64,000 nt of DNA from Virgisporangium aurantiacum (GTDB taxonomy: Bacteria; Actinomycetota; Actinomycetes; Mycobacteriales; Micromonosporaceae), in NCBI RefSeq assembly GCF_016863635.1, contig NZ_BOPG01000081.1, positions 1 to 64,000 of the forward strand, in the 5' to 3' direction. The translations under genes were made by a program, and so were the position numbers. Under the pieces are notes generated by a model. It saw nothing but the letters and a program-made list of their open reading frames with translations, was not told the DNA's origin and did no database searches. This document shows positions 19,901-31,900 of this stretch, in pieces (within the stretch, counting starts at the first letter, position 1; each line of letters starts with the position of its first letter).

Positions 19901-22900
19901 CATCAACGAGTTCGACCCGGCCGAACTCGTGCGGGGCTGGTCGGCGTTCGCCGGGTTCGAGCGGGCCGGTACCCCCGAGGCGCCGATCTGGCGGCTGCTC
20001 GTCAACGCGCGGGCGGCGGTCGACGTCGACGCGCTGGACGACCTGATCAAACAGGCCCTGGAGCGTCAGCGGGCGGAGGCGGCCGCGGCGGTCAGCCCGC
20101 TGGACGACGTCGCCGGCGTGGTCGCCCGGCCGGCGGCCACCGAGCCGGTCCTCGGGCCCGACGGCGTTCCCGGCACCGGCCCGCACCCGTCCGACGTCGC
20201 CGCCCTCGACGCGCTCGGCCGGCTCATCACGCAGTTCCGGGCGGCACCCACCGGGCGGCGCGGCGTGCTGGCCGTCGAGGTCAGCCGCGCGATCGACAGC
20301 CTGCTGCGGCCGCTGGGCAGCACCGTCGCCGAGGGGCAGTGGCGGCTGGCGACCGCGCACATTCCCGACCTCGCCCAGGTCGCCGCGGAGGTGTCGGAGT
20401 TCCGCCGGCCGGTCCGGGTGCCCGTGGAGATCGAGCTCACCGCGCCGGTGAGTGCCGACTGGACCGCCCTCGAGGTGCGCGGCGCGGCGGCGCACGGCGT
20501 ACCGGCGAACTGGGAGACCACGGCGAAGGCGCTCGCGCGGGCGGTCGAGCGCAACGCCGGCCTCTTCGAGTCCGTCGACGTGCGCCGCGACGGGACCATC
20601 CTCGCCGTCCCGCGCGGGGCCGACTTCGCGCTGGAGTTCGTCGTCGGAAAGGTCTGGCGCGGGCTGCGGGCGCACCGGTCCGAGACCCCGCTGCCGGAGC
20701 GGACGCCGGAGGGCCGGCAGGTCTTCCAGGTGACCGTGCCCGACACCATCCCGGACGGCACCGAGTTCGACGCCGGGCGGTACCAGCGCGACATCTGGCT
20801 CGACCGGACCGTCATCCACGAGGCCACCGAGGCCCGCGCGGTCGACGCGCTGCGGACGCACGGCGAACGGGCCAACCAGCTACGGGACGCGATCGCCGGC
20901 CGGCAGCCGGCCCCTGAGCGGCCGGGCCCGGCCCCGCTCGCCCCGCACGACGCCGCCGACCTCGCCGAAATGCGGTACCTGATCGACGGGCGGTCCACCG
21001 CCGAGCCGGACTCGCCGCTGCGGCACGAGTACGAACGGCAGCTCGGGCACCTCGTCCTCGATCTCGCCGAACGGCCCGGCGGGATCGACGCGCTGGGCCT
21101 GACCGAGGACGAGCGGACCGTCGTCGACCCGCTGCTGGATCCCGCGGCGCCGTGGCGTACCCGGGTGCATCCGGCCGAGGAGACCAGGCTGGGCGCGGCG
21201 CTGCGCGGCGTCACCCGGCATTTCGAGCCGCTCGGCATCGAGTTCCGGTTCCCGGGCGACGACGCCGACCGGCCGGGCATCGAGGTCGACCTGCCCGGAG
21301 CGGTCCGCGAGCTCGCCTGGACCGGCGAGTACGGCCCGGCGCTGGAGGTCGCCGCGATCGTCGAACTGGCGAAGCAGGTCGTGGCGATCGGCGCCGGTGG
21401 ACCGGAGGTCACCGCGCAGGCCCTGGCCCACGCCTATCGCACCGCGCCGGGGCCGGCGCTCGCCGACCTCGCGACCGGGTTCGCGCGGGAGGTCCGGCAG
21501 CTGCCGGCCGACGCGGCCATCGAGCTGGCCCACCAACTTCCGGCCGACGTGCCCGACCTGTTCACGCCGCTGTACGAACAGGTGGCCCGCGGGCTGATCG
21601 CGGGACAGGCGCGCAACGCCGCCGGTACCGATCCGCTGCTGCCGGTCCGGTCGGTGCGGGGCGTCGACGGCGACCGCATGGTGGTCGAGCCGCACGGCGG
21701 CGGAACCAAGCCGGTCGACATCACCACCTCCGTCCGGCAGATCGGCGCGATGGCGGCGCGCGGCGTCCCGCTGCCGCGGCTGATCGCCGCCGCCGCGGCC
21801 GAGGCCGGCGCGCTGGCCAACGCCGTCGCCGGTGACCGTGGCCGGCTCCCCGGCGAGGGCGAGCCGATCAACCGGGCCGAACGGATGTGGCGCGGCGCCC
21901 TGGTGGCGCTCGGCCAACTGCACGCGAACCCGGGCACCCCCGCCGACGTCAGGGCCGCCGCCGCGGAGTGGTTCGAGGCGATCCGGCGGTCGGACCCGGC
22001 GGCCGGATCCGACCGGGTCGCGGGGTCGCTGCCGCCGGCCGCCGGCGACCTGTACACCGCGTCACCGGCGCCGCCCGCGGGTGATCCGCTGCCACCGGCG
22101 CTGACCACGGTCGTGCCGCTCGGGCCGCCCCTGCCGGGGCTGAAGCTCGACGAACTGGTCGACAGCCACACCGGGGGCCGGGCCGACTTCGGTCCCGTGC
22201 TCATGGAGCGGGTCGAGGCCTACCAGCGCGAGTCCGACCGCGTCGCCGCCCTCGACGGGGTTCCCGGCCGGGCGCTCGACGCGCTGGCGAACGTGTCGGG
22301 CGACCTGGAGAACGCGCGGTTCCACTGGGTGGAGGCCTGGCGCGCGGCCAACGAGGCGGCCTGGCTCGACGCGCGCGCCGATCAGCTGGAGCGCGTCGCC
22401 GCCCTGTCCCCGCCCGGATCGCCGGTCGACGACGTCGCCCCCGGCCCGGGTGAGGCGCAGCGTCTGCGGTGGGAGGCCGAGGCCGAGCGGGTGCGCGCGC
22501 GGGAGTCGTGGACGGCCGCCGGCCGGCACGTCGAAGCGGCCAACCGGCGCGTCCAGGAGGCCGAGGCGGCGGTCGCCCAGCTGCCGGAGCCCTTCCAGCC
22601 CCACCCTTTCCGACCCGACCCGCTCGAACCCGACCCGCTCGAACCCGACCCGGACGCGCCCGTCCAGGACGAGCCGGTGGATCCGGCCGAGCCCGAGCCC
22701 GGCACGCCGGTGGCCCCGGCGGCACCGGTGGTGGCACCGGCGCCGACGGGTCCGATGCCGATCGAGGCGTTCCGGCGGGCGATGGCCGCCGCCGCGGCCG
22801 AGTTCAGCGACCTCGGCGACGCGATCGAGACCGACGCGACGGCGATCGGCTGGCAGTTCGACCGCGCGACCGACCGGGTCACGCCGAACCGGTCGCCGGC

Positions 22901-25900
22901 CGACGCCGCACGCACCACGCTCATCCGGGCGGCGACGGCGGCCCGGCGGGGCGACGTCACGGAGGTGATCGGCGAGCGCTTCGGCGGCGGCACGTTCGAG
23001 CCGATCGCCACGTCGCCGGCCGCCGTCGCCGGGAAGATCGCGGAGTTCCTCCAGAAGCTGTCCGAGTCCACCGAGCCGCGGGTGGGCTTCCTGGTCGTCA
23101 CCATCGGCGGTCAACCGCAGCCGGTGATCATCGCCGTCGCGTACGACCCCACCGCCGGCACGCCGCCGCGGGTCGTCGGTGCGATCGGCGGCGGGCGGCC
23201 GGCCCGCGTCGACCCGAACGCCGAACCGGTGGAGGTCGAGGAGCTGCTGCGGCAGTACCCGGGGACGCCGATCCACGTGTCGGCGCTCGACGACGCCACG
23301 GCGCGCGGGCGCATCGAGGCGAACCTCGGCAAGCGCGCGACGTCGGTCGCGAACGCGATCGAGCAGGCGGCCACCGCCGGGCGCGGCGTGGCGGGCGACA
23401 ACCGCCTGCAGGGTCAGGTCGCCGTGCAGGCCGGCCCCGACGGCGTCCGCTTCCTCGGCCGCATCGTCGCGTCGGCCGAGAGCGAACCGGAGCCGGCCGA
23501 GTCGACACCGGCGGAACCGGCGCAGTCGCCGGCCGAACCGGCGCAGGCGCCCGCGGAACCGGCCCAGGCACCGGCCGATCCGGCGGCGGCGCCGGCGGAA
23601 CCCGCGCAGGCACCCGCCGAAGACCTCGAGAGCTGGATCGAGGCGGCGAAGCCGCACCTCACCGAGCAGGAACGGATCTTCCTCGAACAGTTCGTCGACT
23701 TCCAGGGCGCGAACCTGCAGAACGTCGCCAGGAAGTTCGGCGTTCCGCCGGGCGACGTCGCGGCGCTCGTCGAGTTCGTGAAGTGGGACTACGCCCGCCG
23801 CGAGGCCGCCACATACCTCGCCGACGTCCTGATGAACGATCCGGAACTGCGTGAGTGGCTGATCGATCAGTTCACCAACAACCCGGCCTTCGAGAAGGTG
23901 CGGCAGCAGGGGTTCGGCCTGCCGATCGACCGCCAGCTCCTCAAACGGCTCATCGAGCGCATCTCGATCAAGCTGGTCAAGGACCGGCTGGAGCGGGAGT
24001 TCGCCGACGTTCCCGGTGTCGAGGTGCTGGACGGCGTCGAGATCTTGAAGAAGACCGGGTACGCCAGCGTCGAGGAGGCGAACGCGTCGCTCAAGCCGGG
24101 GCAGCGGGGCGGCTTCAGGTACATCGAGGGCAAGGGGGTCTTCCAGTCGGTCACCGACATCGACCTCCTCGTGATCTCCCGCGAGACCGATGGCGAGCCG
24201 GCCAGGACCGTGCACCAGGAGCAGGTCAAGAGCGGCAAGGGCGAGGGCCACAAGGATGCCGCGAAGCAGCTGGCCGCCGCCGTCGAGGCATTCCGGGAGG
24301 CGGTCGAGAACCCGGACGACGTCGTCCTGATCTACAACGGCGAGGACATCACCGACCAGATCGATCCGCGCGACCTCCCGCCGGGAACCACGTCGGGCGC
24401 CCAGGACCGGAAGGGCTTCGACAACAACATCGGCGTGACCACGTTCCAGCTCGAGCGGTTGGCCAAGGAGCTCTACCCGCACATGCCGCAGGCGCCCGGC
24501 GCCACGGCGCCGGAACCGGCCCGCGACGACGGGAGGCCGCCGCCCGACGGCGGCGGCCCCGGCCCGGCACCGGGCGGAACGTCGACGACCGCCCGCGAGC
24601 TGCCCGGCGCGCCCGGTGGCCGTGGCCCGTCCGACCCGACGGGCACCATGAACGCCGTCCGGCAGGTGCTGATCGCGGTGCGGCACCTGTTCGTCGATCC
24701 GCCGGTCCCGCAGGCCGACGGCTCGCTCGTGGTCGTGCCGCGCGGCGCGCGGTACGCACTGCGGTTCCGCCCGGACCAGATCGCGGTGGAACTGCGCGGC
24801 CAGCGGGTGTTGACCACCGAGACCACCGCCGCCGGCCTGCCGATCATCGACGTGCGGGTGCCCGACGGCATCCCCGTCGGCGACGAGCTCGCGCCCGGCT
24901 ACCACCAGCGCGACCTGTGGATCCGGCGCATCGTCGTGCACGAGGTGCGGGAGGCGGCCGCCGTCGCCACCCCGCGCGGCATGTTCGGGTGGCTCCGGTC
25001 GAAGTTCGCGGGCGACCCGAACGACTGGCCCGACGCCCTGGAACGGGGGACGGAACCGGGTCGCCGGCTCAGCCCGCACGACGAGGCGCACCGGGCCGAG
25101 GTCATCGACCTCGCGACCCTGCTGGAGAGCTCGCGCAACGGTCCGCCCGCGGTCGTCGCCGAGATCAAGCGCCAGCTCGGCCTCCTGCTCGAGGCGATCG
25201 GCGTCAGCGTGCCCAGGCCCGGCGCCCAGCACGTCGGCGTCAGCATGCCCAGGCCCGACCCGGACGCCCGGCACGTGCCGGCCCGCTGGGCGCTGCTCGA
25301 CCTGCCACCCGAGGTCGAGGCCACGCTCCAACCGCTGCTCGAGCCGGGCGCCGACTGGCGCACCGCCGCGCTGCCGCAGTCGGAGATCGACCGCGTCACC
25401 CGGGCGATCGACGCCGGCTTCGCCGACGCGGCTGCCCTCGGCTACCCCCTGGAGTGGATCAACGGCCGCTACATCCGGGTCGTCGACCCGGGTCCGGATC
25501 CCGCGACGACCACGATCACGACGATCGACGTCGGTCCGGCCGTGCGGCGGCTGTCCGACTCCGCCCTGCACGGCGACCGGCTCCGGGCGCGCGCCCTCAC
25601 CGAACTCGGCGGGCTGCTCGCCGACCTTCCGCCGACCCCGCAGCGGCGGGAACTGGGCGACCCCGGGCTCACCGCCCCGTGGCTGCAGGCACACGCGCAC
25701 GCCCGGGCCGGCTGGAACGGGGAGGCCGCCCGCGAGTTCCGCAACCTCGTCCAGCACCCGGAGCTCGGCCTGCGGCCGGCCCTGGCGGTCCGGCTGTCCT
25801 GGCAACTGCCCGACGCGGCGGCCCCCGACCTGCTGCCCGACCTCTGGCGGCAGGTCGCCGCCGGCGTCGTCGGCGACGTGCTCGACGCCGCCGGTGGACG

Positions 25901-28900
25901 GTCGCAGCGGTACCCGGTCCGCACGGCCGAACTGATCGACGGCGACCGCATCCGGATCGTGCCGCACGACGGTCCGGTCCGGATCGAGCCCGTCACCGAT
26001 CTCATCAACCGGCTGTCCCGCGTCGCCGCCAACACGGGGGTGCCCACGCTGGTGGCCGCCGCCGCGATCGAACTCGGCGGGCGGCTCCGGCAGCTCGGCG
26101 TCGAACCCGGGGCGTCGACGCTCGCGCCGGCCACCGGAACGCAGCAGAGCCGCCGCGACGCGCTGGCCGTCCTCGGTTCCGTGCACGCCACGCCGCGCAC
26201 CGACGCCCGGGCCCGCGCCGCGATCGAGCGGGCCTTCTTCGAGCTGATGCTGACCGAGCGGTACTGGGACGGCCCGGTCCGCACCGGCCTGCCCGGGCAG
26301 CTTCCGGCACCCGCGCGGGCCCTGCTCGACCGGCTCGCCGCCGGCCAGTGGTCGGCCGATCCGCGCCAGACGCGGGGCCTGGGCGCGGTCGAGCCGTTCG
26401 ACCTCGGTGCGCTCGGCGCCGCCACCCCGGCCCGGCTGGTGGAGAGCTTCGTCGACTACCGGCAGGCGCACCGGCGCACGGCCGGCCTCGCCGCGCAGCG
26501 GCAACGGATCGACGACCAGGTGACCGCGATCCTCGACCGCATCGGGCGGCCCGACACGCCGTCCGCGGAACAGCCGCGCCTGGGCGCGATCTTCCGCCAG
26601 GCGATCGCCCGGCACACCCAGGTCGTCGACGAGCTGAACCGGGCCAACAACGAGGCCAACCACGCCCGGGTCGAGTTCGAACGGCGCATCGAGGCGCTGC
26701 TCCAGGTGCACGCGCGGGAACAGCAGCGGCTCGCCGCCGAGCTGGCCGCCGACCCGGCCGATCCGCGGCTGAACGCGCTCACCGGCCGGCAGGCACACCT
26801 GGCCGCGCCGCTGCTCGACGCGCTGCGTGACCACCGCGCCGCGCTCGCCGCCGACGCGGCCGGCGACCGGGCCGGCGCCGACGCGTTGCGGACCGCCGCG
26901 CAGGCCAATCTTCAGGACGCCGACCGGCGGGCGGTGCTGGCCGACGGGCAGGTGCGCGAGGCGTGGACCCGCGCGATGGGGGCCGAGGGCGCCCGGCCGG
27001 CCTGGCACGGGCGGATCGGCGGCGAGATCGACACGGCCGTCCGGTACGCCCGCGAGAACCTGCTGCCGCTGATCGACCCGAACCGGCCGGCGGCGACCGC
27101 CGCCCGGGTCGCCGGATACTTCGGTGCCCTCGACGGCCGCCTGGCCGACGGGCTCGCGCGAACCGACCCCGGCACCGTCGGCAACCTCGGCGGCGCACCG
27201 GTGCCGCTGCGGCTGACCGCCAACGAGATCCGGGCCCGCGACGCGCTCAGCGCGCTGGCGCCGAGGATCGCCGACGGCACCGCCACCCCCGAGGAACTCG
27301 ACCTGCACCGCGCGTTGACCGCGATGCCGCGCGGCGACGGCGGGATCCTGCACCTGTCGCTCGCCGACGGGCAGGCGGTGCACGTCCGCGGCGATCTCAC
27401 CACGGCGGAATCGGTCGTGATCCTGGTGCCGGCCGACGCCGGAATGGCCGCGGCGCCCGGCGTGCTCGACGCCGCCCGGGCGCTGCACGAGGCGATGACG
27501 CGGCCCGGCCGGACCGCCGTCGTCACGGTGATCGACCGGCCGTTCCGGTCGGGTGACCAGCGCAGCGCGCGGCCGGCCGTCGACCGGGCCGAACTGGTCC
27601 GCGACCTGCGCGCCCAGCTCGCCGGCTACCTGGCACCCGGCGCGCTCACCACGGTCATCGGCGAGGGGTACAGCGGCCTGACGGTGCGGTACGCCGCCGA
27701 CCGTGGCGCCGCGTTCGACCAGATCGTGCTGCTCGGCAGCCCCGGCCTCGGCCAGGACGTCGCGGCCGTCGCCGACCTGCGGCTGCCCGCCCACGTTCGG
27801 GTCGCCGCCGCGCGCCGGGCCTCCGACGTGCCCGGGATGTCGCGCTGGCACGGTCCCGACCCGGCCCGGTTCCCCGACGTCGTCCGGCTGCCCGCCGACG
27901 ACCAGCCCTACCTGGCACCCGGCAGCGCCACCTTCACCGCCCTGGTCCGGGCCGTCGAGAGCGGCCTCGGCGACGGCGAGGGCACCGCGACGCCGCGCGA
28001 ACGGTGGTACCGGCCGGTGGTCGGCGCGGCCGGCGGTGCGCTGGGTCGCCGGCACGCCCGGCGCGAGGGCGTCGTCGTCGGTCGCGCGCCCGTCCCCGGC
28101 GGGCCGGGCCGCGCCCAGTTCCACGAGGCGATCGACCGGGCGCTGCCCTACCTGCGGCGCTGGCTCACCAGCGTCGACCGGGACGGCGACGCCGTGTACG
28201 CGGTCACCCGGGAAGGGGTGCGGGTACGGGTCGAGCCCGAGGTCGACGTGTCGACCACGGTCAGCCCGGAGACGTACCAGCGCGCGGTGGCCCGGGCGGT
28301 GCTCCGCGCGGTGGCGGTCGAGGTCGAAAGTGTTGTCCGGCCGGCGACCGTGCGCCGGCCCGGCGCTCCCCGGCTCAGTGCCGAGGGGCTTGCCCGGCGG
28401 GAGGAGTTCCGGCTCCTGGCCGAGCAGCACGAGCGGGTCCGCCACCTGTTCGAGGCCGAACTGGCCCGGTACGGCCTGCGCCCGACCCCCGGCGGCGACG
28501 CGCTGGCCGGTGTCGACCCGGTCACCGTCGACCTCCGCGGGGTGATCGGCGAGGCGGTCAGGGTCGCCGGGATGAACAACCTCGACGTGCGGACCGAGAT
28601 CGTCCGCCGGCTGCCCGGCAGCGGGTTCGTCCGGCCGGGGCGCGACCTGAGCACCATCGACCCGACGGTCGCGGCCCGCCAGGTCGTCAACCACGCCGCC
28701 GACGCCGTTCAGCGGGTCGGCGCCCGGCCGGGTACGGCCGCGGTCATCGTCGTCTCCGAGCCGCCGCCGGCCGATCCCGCCATGCCCGTCCGCCGGCACG
28801 TCTACGTCGTGGCGAGCCCGGCGGCGGGCCCGGTGGGAACCGTGTTCGGCCTCGACCCGCAGAACGGGAGCCACGGACCGCTCGCCGGTGGCCTGCCCGG

Positions 28901-31900
28901 CCAGGTGCCGCTCGACCAGTTCGTCTCCGGTGTCGGCGCCGACGCCGTCGACGTCGCGTACCTCGACGGTGACCCGATCCGGTGGACCGACCGGCGGGTG
29001 CCGCAGACGGTCCAGGCGCTGCGCGCCGAGCAGGCCGCGATCGAGGCCGATCTCAGCCGGCTGATCGGCCCGTTCCGGCTGGACCGCGACACCAGCGTCT
29101 TCACCGCGTTCGCCCGCGGCCTCAGCCCGGACCACGCCACCCTGCTGCGCCGGGCGGTCGACGCGACGGCACCGCGCACCGCGGCCGGAGCGGTGGCGGC
29201 CGTCGCCCCGGACGCGCTGGTGGGCGGTCCGCCGGTCTGGACCCGTGGCGGCGCCACCCAGCTCTCCCGGCGCGACGTCCGGGGCGTCCGCGACCTCATC
29301 CAGGCGATCGACCGGTACACCCGGGCCACCGACCCGGCGCAGCGGCAGCAGTTGTCGGACGCCATCGAGAACATCCGGACCCACCTGGGTCTCGACCCGG
29401 ACCTCGACGGTGCCGCCGCCCGGCAGCGGTGGGAACTCGTCGACGGCCTGCTCAAGGACTGGAAGGCCGGCGACCCCGGCTGGCGACCGCCGGCGGAGCT
29501 GCGCCGCCACCTCGACGCGCTGCGGCTGCCCCGGTGGCGCGCCAACGTGGTGCTGGTCGACGCGGCCAACGAACTGGCCGCCGGGCTCACGCCGGCCATC
29601 CACGACGCGGAGATCACCGGCGACGGCACGATGCGGGTCACGACCCGGCGCGGACCCGGCGGCCGGTACTGGCGTCACCTGTACGGCGGCTCGTTCGAGC
29701 TGCGGGTCCGCGGCGCCGACCTGCCGCCCGGCACCCTGTACCGGCGCACGGTCAGCCCCGACCGTTCGGTGACCGTGCTCGTGCCGCACGACGTGCTCAC
29801 CGATCCCGTGCTCGGGCCGGGCGCGGTGGCCGCCGCCCTGGCCGGTGGCGCCATGGAGGAGCGGGCGCCGTTCCGGGTCTGGCGCTCCAGCCGGCTCACG
29901 AACAAGGTCTCCGTGCTCGCCCCCGACGCCCCGGTTCCGTCGGGCAAGCCGAGGCTGATCCGGCAGGGCCTGGGCCAGTGGGCCGCCATCGAGACGGCGG
30001 CCCGGCGGATCTCCGTGCTCGACGGCCGGATCGCCGACGCGACCGACGCGGGCCGCACCGACGCGGCGGCCCGGTTGGCGGCCGTGCGCGCGGCCGAGGT
30101 GGCGCGGATCCAGGACGCGTTGGCCGGCATCGGTCTCGTGCCCGGTCAGGAGAAGTTCGCCGAGCGCCGCAACGCCGTCGAGCTCTCCCGGGGCAAGGCC
30201 AAGGCCGGTGTCGTCGGCCGGCTCCTCAACCAGCAGCGGCCGGTCGACGAGCGGGTCTCGCGGCTGGTCAACCCGCTGAGTCGGATCGACGCCGACCCCG
30301 ACGCGGTGGTGGAGTCGCTGCGCGAGCTGGCGCCGCAGTTGGCGTCGCACGTCGGCGCGCAGGGCGTCGAGATGGACACCGACCGGCCGATCCTGCGGAT
30401 CATGCTCGACGACAAGAAGTACCGGGTCTACGAGCTGGCCGTGTCGGTCGACCTGCCGACGACGGCCGACGTCAACTACGCGATGCTGACCCACGACAGC
30501 GCCGGCTGGCGGCTCCGGCTGCGGCCCGACGCGAGCCGTGGCGCGCTCGGCATCCACGCCACGCAGGCGCTGTCGGAGTACGTGCACCGGGCGAGCGGGG
30601 TCACCGGGCACCACGCGTTGTGGGTCGAGGGGCTCATCGCCCGGATGAAGTTCCTGCACGCGCTGCACCGGGCGTCCGGCGACCTGACGCGTCCGATGAT
30701 CCTCGCCGAGATCGAGGCGACGGTGCAGGCGTTGTCGCGGACCGCGCCGGCGGTCCGCACCGGCCGGCAGGGCGACGCGATCACGGCCGGCCAGCACCTC
30801 ACCGACCGGCTCGCCGGGCGGGGCGGCGTGCCGACCCGGCTGGTCCGCGCCGTGCGCCAGGCGCGCACGGCGGCCGCCGAGCAGGCCGCGGCGGCGGAGC
30901 AGGGCGCCCGGCCGGTGCCGGAGCGGAAGGTCTACTACTACGGCCGGGTCATCGGCCTGTTCGTCAGCAGCGCGACGACGTACTGGAACGGCGAGGTCGC
31001 CGACCGCAAGTCGGCGCTGGTGTGGGCGCAGATCCTCTCGCAGGGCGTGAACAACCTCATCCAGGCCAGCGAGGACGGCAAGCTGCAGGCGACGCTGTTC
31101 GCCGAGAAGGTTTCCCGCTCGGCCCGCCAGGCGGAACAGGTCACCGGGCCGCAGCCGGCGGCGCCCGCGACCCCGGCACCCGCGCCGGGAACCGTGGTGC
31201 CGGCGGCCCAGGCCGACCCGGATCAGGCTCCCCAGGTCGAGAAGGGGCAGCTGCAGCCGTTCCTGGAGAAGCGGACCAAGGCGGCCGGCTACTCGTCCGC
31301 CGGTCAGGCCCTCTGGCTGGCCACGACCTCCGACGCCGGCGGCGGCGCGCTGCTCGGCGTGCTCGGCCCGAGCATGCAGGGCGTCGCGTACGGCGTGGCC
31401 GACTGGAAGGCCGAGGACCCGGAGCAGCAGGCCCGCGCCGACCGCGCGCACGCCGCGAAGAACCGGCCCGACGGCCAGCGCAACCCCGCCATCGACGAGG
31501 CGCACTACACCGCGGCGGAACTGTACGAGCGGATCCGCGAGCTGGCGTCCACCGGAAACCTCGCGGCGGCGCTGCCGCCGGAGTTCCACGCGGCGCTCGT
31601 GCAGATCCTGCAGGCGGTGCGGGCCGACCTCGTGGCCACCCAGCAGGTGCTCGGGCCGATCGAGCAGCGGGCCCGCGACGACGTCCGCAACCGGCGCCGC
31701 CGGCGGCGGCTGCTCCGCGAAGCGGCCCTCGGCCCGTACCGGATGAGCCGGGACGCGGTGCAGGGGATGATCCGCATCGCCCGGCGGCAGCCCCGGCCGG
31801 GGACGCCGGCCGGCGAGTTGCCGCCGGGCCGGGCGCCGACCGGGCAGTACGTGGCGCGGATGGTCGTGCCCTCGGTCGCCGGCATCGGCGGGTTCATCGC

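Larger units (their letters stand above)
14740..20090 (+). other. Giant protein: series of diverged alpha/beta modules
   Basis: At least seven segments share one plan: an N-terminal helix (examples begin AVGQAIDSFL, VVDAVKAGV, LLKAVSDALAKL, RVNRAVAGALDDL, ANIAAAVRKAI), a run of strands with short hairpins, and a closing helix containing L-x-R/Q-L-D/E. Approximate starts are 14760, 15460, 16155, 16690, 17710, 18310, 19425 and 19785. Sequence identity between them is low, so this is a pattern judgement. The same plan leads into each HExxE unit further on. Confidence 0.45.
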
